DNA from: JARLFX01 sp036404255
Lineage (GTDB): Bacteria; Acidobacteriota; Terriglobia; Terriglobales; Acidobacteriaceae
NCBI GenBank assembly: GCA_036404255.1
Contig: DASWOP010000058.1
Location: 1-29,069, forward strand
Reading direction: 5' to 3'
DNA: 29,069 nucleotides
Of the stretch, positions 1-5,583 are shown one piece after another. How positions within the stretch are numbered: position 1 is the stretch's first letter; each line of letters begins with the position of its first letter. A program made the translations under genes and the position numbers. Under the pieces are notes generated by a model that made no database searches, had not been told where the DNA came from, and saw nothing but the letters and a program-made list of their open reading frames with translations.

Positions 1-87
1 TACGGCGACCTTGCGAATCTGCAGCCGGGCTCCACGCGCAGACGAGCCTGCGCCGGTGGCCGGCAGGGGGAAGAGTGCTGTGCTCAT
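1..87 (-). CDS. N-terminal fragment of an unidentified gene (runs off the left edge)
   Basis: An ATG at 87-85 on the minus strand opens a frame of 29 codons that continues past the window edge. An AGGAG motif lies about ten bases upstream of the ATG, and further upstream is a promoter-like TTGACA (153-148) followed by a perfect 18-bp palindrome. The visible residues begin MSTALFPLPATG and end in RLQIRKVAV. That is too little to name a family. The stretch could be the first helix of a TetR-type regulator (compare the usual 'I..AA..LF' helix) or the start of an efflux component, both of which often sit behind such palindromes. The start and the regulatory context are reasonably supported; the function is not. 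Confidence 0.5.
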   Translation of the reverse strand, partial: MSTALFPLPATGAGSSARGARLQIRKVAV

Positions 88-401
88 GCGGGCAAAGCTC
101 CTGGCGGTCGAATCAGCAGGCCAAGCGTAATGAATGGCCATTCATTTTGTCAACTACCTTTTTCACCTCCTAAAACTGCCGTCATTCCGACCGAAGCATC
201 GCGGCACTTTGCGATGCGCAGCGGAGAAACCCGCATATGCATCGCTCACGCCACCACCACGCTCAAACCCTCCTCAACCAGTTATCTTCATGGGCAATCG
301 GCTGGAGAGCGTCCACGTGTTCCCTTCAACCGCGCCGACTTGCCACCCCGCTGACTCGCTGACCTGCTGACTCGCTGCCTCACTATGAGAAGATTATCTC
401 C
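88..401. other. Gene-poor leader region upstream of glmU
   Basis: Apart from the operator at 129-153, this 314-bp stretch holds no convincing gene. Around 181-230 there is a degenerate copy of the dispersed 'GTCATTCCG...' repeat, including an imperfect hairpin (GCATCGC near 197 pairing with GCGATGC near 212). At 351-382 lies a run of four 8-bp units (CTGACTCG, CTGACCTG, CTGACTCG, CTGCCTCA) just before the glmU start. Short open frames here have no recognisable protein features. Confidence 0.5.
129..153 (-). promoter_or_regulatory. Promoter with TetR-type palindromic operator
   Basis: Reading the minus strand, a perfect -35 box TTGACA (153-148) is followed by the perfect 18-bp palindrome AATGAATGGCCATTCATT (146-129), with a weak -10-like TACGCT just downstream. 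An operator between -35 and -10 is the usual position for repression by steric block. Short A/T-flanked palindromes of this kind are typical of TetR/AcrR-family operators, but the regulator is not identified here. The site points toward the minus-strand gene starting at 87. Confidence 0.55.
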
Positions 402-1832
402 GTGACCACTCCAGACTTCGCCATCGCCATCATGGCCGCGGGCAAAGGCACTCGCCTCAAATCCCGCCGCCCCAAGGTCCTGCACGAGATCGGCGGCAAA
501 CCGTTGCTGATGCACGTTATCGCCGCCGCTGCGCAAATCGTTCCCCCCTCCTCTATCTACGTCATCGTCGGCCACCAGGCCGAAGCCGTGCGTGCCGCAG
601 TCGCCTCCACCGGCGTCCAGTTCGTCGACCAGCCCGACCAGCGAGGCACCGGCCACGCCATCCAGCAGGTCAAGGCGCACTTCACCGCCTCAGGCATAAC
701 GCCTCCCAAAAACCTCCTCGTCCTCTCCGGCGATGTTCCCCTCATCCGCCCGGAAACCATCGCCGCCATCCGCGACTTTCACCTCCGCGAACACGCCGCC
801 ATGACCATCCTCACCGCCCTGCCCTCGGACCCCACCGGCTACGGCCGTGTCCTGCGCAAGTCAAAAGACTCCGCTGAAGTCTCCGCCATCGTCGAGCAGA
901 AATCCCTCACCCCCGCGCAGCTCGCCACGCCCGAGATCAACTCCGGCATCTACGCCTTCACCACCACCAGCCTCTTCCATCAGCTCAACCATCTCCGCAC
1001 GGAGAACGCGCACGCCGAGTACTACCTCACCGACGTCGCCGCCCTCCTCGTCGCCGCCAGAGAAAAGGTCGTCGCCCTCGTCGCCGAAAACGTCGACGAA
1101 GTCCTCGGTGCGAACACCATCGCCGAGATGATGTACCTTGACGCAGCCATGCGCACCGCCACCGCCAACCGCCTCATGGCCGCGGGCGTCACCATCTTCC
1201 GTCCAGACACCTGCGTGATCGACTCCTCCGTCACCGTCGGCCCAGACACCGTCATCGAGCCCTACGTGCAGCTTCTCGGCGCCACCGCCATCGGCTCCGA
1301 CTGCCGCATCCGCTCCTACACCGTCATCCAGGATTCAACCCTCGCAGACAACATCCTCGTCCGCAACGGCTGCATCCTCGATCACGCGACCGTAGCCAAC
1401 GGCGCCATCCTCGGCCCATACTCGCACCTCCGCCCCGAGAGCCACATCGGCGAAAACGCCCACGTCGGCAACTTCGTTGAAACCAAAAAGGTGAAGCTCG
1501 GCAAAGGCTCCAAGGCCAACCACCTCACCTATCTCGGCGACGCCGTGATCGGAAGCAACACCAATATCGGTGCCGGCGTCATCACCTGCAACTATGACGG
1601 CGTCCACAAAAACCTGACCACCATCGGCGACCGCGTCTTCGTCGGCAGCGACTCCACCCTCGTCGCCCCGCTCACCCTGGCCGACGGTTCCTACGTCGCC
1701 GCCGGCTCCTGTATCACCCACGACGTCCCCGAAGACGCCCTCGCCCTGACCCGCGTCCCCCAAATCACCAAAGAAGGCTGGGCCTCCAAACGCCGCGCCA
1801 AACAAGCCGCAAAAGCGTCGGCCAAGCCATAG
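402..1832 (+). CDS. glmU: Bifunctional UDP-GlcNAc pyrophosphorylase / glucosamine-1-phosphate N-acetyltransferase
   Basis: GlmU makes UDP-N-acetylglucosamine in the cytoplasm: the C-terminal domain acetylates glucosamine-1-phosphate and the N-terminal domain couples the product to UTP. The product feeds peptidoglycan and lipopolysaccharide synthesis. The 476-residue protein has the expected length. The nucleotidyltransferase signature AAGKGTRLKSRRPKVLHE lies near residues 12-29. A left-handed beta-helix of hexapeptide repeats fills roughly residues 260-455, with the conserved acetyltransferase stretch around HLRPESHIG, NFVETKK and NHLTYLGDA. The start is GTG at 402, where the family N-terminus begins; no strong ribosome binding site is visible. 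It appears to stand alone, since the next genes are on the opposite strand. The Ala/Lys-rich tail after residue 455 is unlikely to be catalytic. Confidence 0.97.
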   Translation: MTTPDFAIAIMAAGKGTRLKSRRPKVLHEIGGKPLLMHVIAAAAQIVPPSSIYVIVGHQAEAVRAAVASTGVQFVDQPDQRGTGHAIQQVKAHFTASGITPPKNLLVLSGDVPLIRPETIAAIRDFHLREHAAMTILTALPSDPTGYGRVLRKSKDSAEVSAIVEQKSLTPAQLATPEINSGIYAFTTTSLFHQLNHLRTENAHAEYYLTDVAALLVAAREKVVALVAENVDEVLGANTIAEMMYLDAAMRTATANRLMAAGVTIFRPDTCVIDSSVTVGPDTVIEPYVQLLGATAIGSDCRIRSYTVIQDSTLADNILVRNGCILDHATVANGAILGPYSHLRPESHIGENAHVGNFVETKKVKLGKGSKANHLTYLGDAVIGSNTNIGAGVITCNYDGVHKNLTTIGDRVFVGSDSTLVAPLTLADGSYVAAGSCITHDVPEDALALTRVPQITKEGWASKRRAKQAAKASAKP

Positions 1833-2075
1833 CCTTTAGGGCCCCCCTCAACTGCGGTCATCCTTCTACTCAGCATCCAACTCCACCGAGTCATTCTGAG
1901 CGAAGCGCAGCGCAGTCGAAGAACCCAGACGAACCCATGCGTCACCTATGCCGCGTCAAGCTTCCGCTGTACGAACGCACTCCTGTCTGCTGCTAAAATT
2001 TCCCCACCAAACATTGTCATTCTGAGCGCAGCGAAGAATCTGCTTCTCGCTCCTGCCCATACTCGCGGACAACAA
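1833..2075. repeat. Intergenic region with two copies of a dispersed repeat
   Basis: Between glmU and the zinc-ribbon gene are two copies of a short repeat: GTCATTCTGAGCGAAGCGCA at about 1891-1910, extending into a TCGAAGAACCC end, and GTCATTCTGAGCGCAGCGAA at about 2017-2036, extending into GAATCTGCTTCTC. Similar elements recur at about 181, 2480-2575 and 22979-23079. They are non-coding and resemble the small dispersed repeats I associate with soil acidobacteria. No gene is seen. Confidence 0.55.
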
Positions 2076-2103
2076 AAAAGGAGACCCTTTCGGATCTCCT
2101 TTT
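2076..2103 (-). terminator. Intrinsic terminator of the zinc-ribbon gene
   Basis: A perfect 9-bp stem (AAAAGGAGA at 2076-2084 with TCTCCTTTT at 2095-2103) closes a 10-base loop. On the minus strand the stem runs into a T-rich stretch (TTTTTTGTTG). It lies 20 bp after the stop codon of the minus-strand gene at 2124-2303, as expected for a Rho-independent terminator. Confidence 0.8.
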
Positions 2104-2123
2104 CTTTCCACTGAATTCTCTTC

Positions 2124-2303
2124 TTACAGCTTCTCGTAAAATTCGCACGCCGAGCACGAAATGTACACGCCGCCCGGAATCCCGTGCTCACGATCCTTCA
2201 CACGCTTCACAATGCGGGTTGGCTTCGAACACTTCGGGCAATCCGTGCTCTTGGTGGTGTCCATTTCCTTCTTGCGGTCTGCTGTCTTGGCGATCTTTGC
2301 CAT
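2124..2303 (-). CDS. Small zinc-ribbon protein (59 residues)
   Basis: A short, basic, cytoplasmic-looking protein starting MAKIAKTADRKKEMD. It carries two CxxC knuckles, CPKC at residues 22-25 and CSAC at residues 50-53, spaced like a zinc ribbon. A strong ribosome binding site (GAGGAGAG) lies 4-5 bases before the ATG at 2303, and a well-formed terminator follows the stop, so it is a complete single-gene unit. The arrangement CPKC...SKPTRIVKR...CSAC resembles small zinc-ribbon domains that bind nucleic acid or proteins, but I cannot assign a specific family or partner. The gene is short enough that a length cut-off can miss it. Confidence 0.8.
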   Translation of the reverse strand: MAKIAKTADRKKEMDTTKSTDCPKCSKPTRIVKRVKDREHGIPGGVYISCSACEFYEKL

Positions 2304-2530
2304 AAATCTCTCCTCGGTTTTCTAGAGTTCCTGCCGCGCGCCTATGGCGCCGCAACATCTGCGACCGTGCTCTCTATACGTTGTCACCGGGATAAGGCGA
2401 ACGGAAGAATTGCGGTCCAGCTCAGTCTTTATTCTACACGACCCAGCCCTACTACTACGCCACGCCAGCCGCACCTATTTTGTCATTCAACCGCAAACCT
2501 GTTCTTTGTCGTTCCGCAGCGAACATATTT
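2304..2530. repeat. Intergenic region with tandem repeat copies
   Basis: This region between the zinc-ribbon gene and the protease gene carries degenerate copies of the dispersed 'TTTGTCATTCCGC' repeat in series: near 2479 (TTTGTCATTCAACCGC) and 2505 (TTTGTCGTTCCGCAGCG). A third, fuller copy near 2537-2575 lies inside the end of the protease frame. Nothing else recognisable is seen. Confidence 0.5.
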
Positions 2531-3619
2531 TTATTTTTTGTCATTCCGCTGCGCAGCGGCGGAATCTGCTTCTCTTCCCCAGTTCTCGTGCAAACTAGCC
2601 TCCTGCGGCGTACTCGCTGCAATCTGAATCAGTTGCGGAGCCGCCTTGCTCTCCATCTCCACATGCGCCTTGGGCGGAGCCACCTCCATCGCATACCCCG
2701 CCGCCACAATCGGCCTGTGCGTGTAATCCCACGCATACTCGCGCGTCACCCGCACCAGCACCACGATCCCCACGATCAGTACCACGAACGTCGCCAGCGC
2801 CCCTTCGGGCCCATACGCTCCACCCGTCAGCCACCGAGGCCCCACAGCGTTAGTCTGCACAATCGTCGCAAAGTCCGTATTCCCGCTCACCGGCAGCCCG
2901 AAAAATCCACCCATGCTCAGGTTCCACGCCAGATGCAGCCCCCACGGCAGCCACAGCGCCTTCGTCCTCAGATACGCGACCGACAGCAGCACTCCCGCCA
3001 GCATCGTCACCAGCACGCTGGTCATCGACGAATCAGTATTGCCGATGTGTTCCAGTCCGAAAAATATCGCCATCGTCGCCGTCGCCGTCGCCGGCCCAGT
3101 CGCTTCAATCAGCCGCTGGAACGGGTAGCCCCGAAACACCAGTTCCTCCGCCAGCGAAGCCACCGCGATCACTCCCAGGTTCAGCACAAAAAGAAAAACA
3201 ATCCGCGGCGAATGCCAGAAGTCGATGTACAGCCTGCCCGTCAGCGCAATCGGCAGCACCGCCAGCACCACCAGCCCCCAGCCCAGCGCCGCGCCTACGC
3301 CAAACTCCCGCGCCGCCGTCTCGCGCCTCACCAGCCCCATAGCCTTGAACGGTTCATCCTGCCCGTCCAGCACCATGCCCATCAGGCTGAAGCCCACAAG
3401 AAGCAGCACTACCAGCAGGCAGCGATACAGCACCTCGGCGAAGTCTCCGCGCGTGAACCAGCCCGTCACCGCCGCCAGCCGCACCGCCGCCACGTACCAC
3501 GCACACGCCAGCCCAAACCGCGCCAGCGAACGCGCCCGTCCCGGCCCGCTCAGCAAGCCGGCAAACTGCTTCTTCTGTACTGGATTCACTGCCGGGGAAG
3601 GCACGACCGATTCACTCAA
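2531..3619 (-). CDS. CPBP family intramembrane metalloprotease (CAAX-type)
   Basis: A multi-spanning membrane protein of 362 residues with the three CPBP/ABI motifs: EELVFRG (Glu158, Glu159, Arg163), GLEHIGN (His191) and HLAWN (His229, Asn233). These residues form the metal-dependent active site in Rce1-like proteases. The substrate is unknown. The chosen start is TTG at 3619, because GAGGG lies eight bases upstream and the frame begins only 12 bp after the accA stop, so the two are probably co-transcribed. The N-terminus has no classical signal peptide. The last dozen residues (roughly ADSAAAQRNDKK) are encoded by a copy of the dispersed intergenic repeat, so the original stop has probably been replaced. 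The hydrophilic tail after about residue 320 is probably non-essential. Confidence 0.88.
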   Translation of the reverse strand: MSESVVPSPAVNPVQKKQFAGLLSGPGRARSLARFGLACAWYVAAVRLAAVTGWFTRGDFAEVLYRCLLVVLLLVGFSLMGMVLDGQDEPFKAMGLVRRETAAREFGVGAALGWGLVVLAVLPIALTGRLYIDFWHSPRIVFLFVLNLGVIAVASLAEELVFRGYPFQRLIEATGPATATATMAIFFGLEHIGNTDSSMTSVLVTMLAGVLLSVAYLRTKALWLPWGLHLAWNLSMGGFFGLPVSGNTDFATIVQTNAVGPRWLTGGAYGPEGALATFVVLIVGIVVLVRVTREYAWDYTHRPIVAAGYAMEVAPPKAHVEMESKAAPQLIQIAASTPQEASLHENWGREADSAAAQRNDKK

Positions 3620-3631
3620 CGCAAATGCCCT

Positions 3632-4495
3632 CTATACCGTGGTGTAAAACTGCGCTATGTTGCGGAACTTCTCATACCGCGCGGCCAGCATCGCGTCCAG
3701 CGGCATTGCCTTCAACTCCGCCAGGTGCCACGCCAGCTTCCTGCCCACCATCTCCATCGCCGCAACGCCATCCGCCTGCGAACCGCCTTCCGGCTCCGGA
3801 ACGATGTCGTCGATGCAGCCCAGGCTCTTCACATCCACCGCCGTGCTCTTCAGCGCGACCGCCGCCTGCTGCCGCTTCGCCGGGTCCTTCCACATGATCG
3901 ACGCGCAAGCCTCCGGCGAGATCACCGAATAGATCGCATTCTCCAGCATCAGCACGCGGTCCGCCACAGCCAGCGCCAGTGCGCCGCCGGACCCACCCTC
4001 GCCCGTAATCGTTGCAATCGTCGGTACCTTCAGCCGAGACATCTCCCGCAGGTTGCGCGCAATGGCCTCGCCCTGTCCGCGCTCCTCCGCACCCAGCCCT
4101 GGATACGCGCCAAACAGATCCACAAACGTAAATACCGGCCGCGAAAACTTCTCCGCGATCTTCATCGCTCGCAGCGCCTTCCGGTAGCCCTCAGGATCGG
4201 GCATGCCGAACTTGCGATGCACATTCTCCTTGGTCGAGCGCCCCTTCACATTCCCAATGACGAGCACTTCCTCGCCCTGGAACCGCGCCATCCCGCACGT
4301 CATCGCCGGATCGTCGCCAAAGGCGCGGTCACCGTGAATCTCGCTGAAGTCGCTGAACAGGTGCTCAATGAAATCCATGGGATAGGGCCGTTGCGGATGC
4401 CGTGCCATCTCCGTCTTGATCCATGCCGCCGGCGGTGGAGCAGCAGGCACAACTGCCTGCACGGGTTCAACTTGAGTCAAATCTCGGTCTGCCAT
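3632..4495 (-). CDS. accA: Acetyl-CoA carboxylase carboxyltransferase subunit alpha
   Basis: AccA works with AccD to move the carboxyl group from carboxybiotin to acetyl-CoA, making malonyl-CoA for fatty-acid synthesis. The conserved core is clear: ARHPQRPY (about residues 31-38), KFGMPDPEGYRKALR, GAYPGLGAEERGQ, GEGGSGGALA and YSVISPEACASIMWK. At 287 residues it is shorter than the usual ~315-320. The N-terminal helical segment normally present before ARHPQRPY is replaced by a short Ala/Pro-rich stretch. The common DTPGAYPG motif reads DLFGAYPG here (Leu127, Phe128). ATG at 4495 is preferred: AGGGA lies five bases upstream, and a -10-like TACAAT at 4524-4519 predicts transcription starting near 4512, which excludes the upstream TTG at 4513. 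The CPBP protease gene follows 12 bp downstream. Confidence 0.94.
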   Translation of the reverse strand: MADRDLTQVEPVQAVVPAAPPPAAWIKTEMARHPQRPYPMDFIEHLFSDFSEIHGDRAFGDDPAMTCGMARFQGEEVLVIGNVKGRSTKENVHRKFGMPDPEGYRKALRAMKIAEKFSRPVFTFVDLFGAYPGLGAEERGQGEAIARNLREMSRLKVPTIATITGEGGSGGALALAVADRVLMLENAIYSVISPEACASIMWKDPAKRQQAAVALKSTAVDVKSLGCIDDIVPEPEGGSQADGVAAMEMVGRKLAWHLAELKAMPLDAMLAARYEKFRNIAQFYTTV

Positions 4496-4518
4496 CTGGG
4501 TCCCTGCCTGCAAGCTCT

Positions 4519-4524
4519 ATTGTA
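4519..4524 (-). promoter_or_regulatory. -10 box of the accA promoter
   Basis: On the minus strand the hexamer TACAAT lies at 4524-4519, five of six matches to TATAAT. It predicts a transcript start near 4512 and a leader of about 17 bases before the accA ATG. No good -35 box is visible at the standard spacing. Confidence 0.45.
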
Positions 4525-4572
4525 GCGAAATCCGCTCAGTCGCATGGGCTCTGCAATTTTTAGCGAGCAGAT

Positions 4573-4612
4573 ATATCATGATATACATGTATATCAGTGG
4601 TTGTGAAACCAC
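4573..4612 (+). promoter_or_regulatory. Operator palindromes of the toxin-antitoxin operon
   Basis: Two perfect palindromes overlap by four bases: ATATCATGATAT (4573-4584) and TGATATACATGTATATCA (4579-4596, 18 bp). A small hairpin follows (GTGGTT 4597-4602 with AACCAC 4607-4612). The palindromes lie about 60-80 bp before the antitoxin start. Ribbon-helix-helix antitoxins usually bind such short palindromes in pairs to autoregulate their operon, alone and with the toxin. Confidence 0.65.
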
Positions 4613-4653
4613 GTCACGGTCACATTTGTGTAGCGGCACTGAAGGGGGCTTCT

Positions 4654-4878
4654 ATGATTGCAGTGCGTCTTTCCGCAGAGATTGAAACTCGTCTTGATAA
4701 GCTCGCCCGCAGAACCGGCCGCACCAAAACCTTCTACGTTCGCGAAGCCATCATCAATCAACTTGACGATTTAGAAGACATCTATCTCGCCGAGCACAGT
4801 CTTGCGAATATCGAAAGCGGTAAGAGCAGGACAACAGCACTGACAGAGGTTCTGAAACGGCATGGCCTGGCGGATTGA
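4654..4878 (+). CDS. RelB/DinJ-type ribbon-helix-helix antitoxin
   Basis: A 74-residue protein beginning MIAVRLSAEIETRLDKLARR, the beta-strand plus helix pattern of ribbon-helix-helix DNA-binding domains, followed by helix 2 (TKTFYVREAIINQL). The acidic, less structured C-terminal half (DLEDIYLAEHSL...) is where such antitoxins usually wrap their toxin. ATG at 4654 is preferred over an upstream GTG because AAGGGGG lies about six bases before it and the family N-terminus starts here. It overlaps the downstream toxin gene by 17 bp, so the two are translationally coupled. Palindromic operators upstream suggest autoregulation. The subfamily (RelB, DinJ or CopG-like) is not certain. Confidence 0.88.
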   Translation: MIAVRLSAEIETRLDKLARRTGRTKTFYVREAIINQLDDLEDIYLAEHSLANIESGKSRTTALTEVLKRHGLAD

Positions 4879-5131
4879 GCTATCAACAGAAGCAGAGAAG
4901 CAGCTGGCAAAGTTAGACAAGCAGACAGGCCAAAGGATCGGTAAATTCCTCAGCCAGCGTGTTGCCCCTCTCGATAATCCCCGCAGCATCGGGTCTGCCC
5001 TTCAAGGCGAACGCTACGGCGAACTCTGGCGGTATCGTGTCGGCGACTACAGAATCATCTGCAAAATCTATGACGATCGGTTGGTAATTGCCGCAGTACG
5101 CATCGGCCACCGCCGCGAAGTCTATCGCTAA
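4862..5131 (+). CDS. RelE/ParE superfamily toxin
   Basis: An 89-residue protein with the RelE/ParE fold signature: WRIELSTEAEKQLAKLDKQ at the N-terminus, then the core L..ERYGELWRYRVGDYRIICKI and a final strand VIAAVRIGHRREVY. The last segment matches RelE-type toxins, which cut mRNA in the ribosomal A site, better than ParE gyrase poisons; this assignment is inference. It starts inside the end of the antitoxin gene, the typical order antitoxin then toxin. Family length is normal and no disruption is seen, so the toxin looks intact. Confidence 0.88.
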   Translation: MAWRIELSTEAEKQLAKLDKQTGQRIGKFLSQRVAPLDNPRSIGSALQGERYGELWRYRVGDYRIICKIYDDRLVIAAVRIGHRREVYR

Positions 5132-5137
5132 TCTTTC

Positions 5138-5560
5138 CTATCCCCTAATTCCCTCGTCCAGCGCGAACCGATCCCATTGCAGCCCGAAAAGCAGCGCCGC
5201 GAACACCGCGCTATAGAGCAATTGCTGTCCCGCGATAGCCCACTCCTGATTAAGCGTGACGCCCACTGTCAGCATCATCACAAAGGCGCTTCCAGCCACA
5301 AGCACCACGCGCCGCCACAGTCCCAAAATCAGCAGCACTCCCAGCACGGCCTCAATGAACGGAATAGCCAGCGCAAAACCCCACGTTACCGCATGCGGCA
5401 GGATGGTCCCACTCAGATGTTCTGCCGTCTGTCCTGCAAAGCCTGCGACCCCATGCAGAATGCGCGTACCGCCATGCCCCAGCATATTCACGCCCAGCGC
5501 AACCCGCAGCAACCCCACCGCCAGCGCCCTGTTCGTATCGCCTTGCAGATCAGAGTTCAT
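5138..5560 (-). CDS. DoxX family membrane protein
   Basis: A 140-residue protein with four predicted membrane helices, near residues 11-30, 55-77, 83-104 and 112-127. The DoxX-like N-terminal motif LLRVALGVNMLGHGG is present, along with the family's IPFIEAVLGVLLILGLWRR stretch. Family members have been linked to quinone or redox metabolism, but the role here is not determined. The ATG at 5560 has GGAG seven bases upstream. The gene is convergent with the toxin gene (6-bp gap) and lies 23 bp downstream of dnaE on the same strand, so it may be read through from dnaE. Confidence 0.8.
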   Translation of the reverse strand: MNSDLQGDTNRALAVGLLRVALGVNMLGHGGTRILHGVAGFAGQTAEHLSGTILPHAVTWGFALAIPFIEAVLGVLLILGLWRRVVLVAGSAFVMMLTVGVTLNQEWAIAGQQLLYSAVFAALLFGLQWDRFALDEGIRG

Positions 5561-5583
5561 AGCATCTCCGTTAGACCTGAATA

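Noticed and set aside
2480..4525. 681-codon plus-strand open frame
   Set aside because: It is the complement of the CPBP protease and accA genes, is extremely Arg/His/Gln-rich, and has no protein features.
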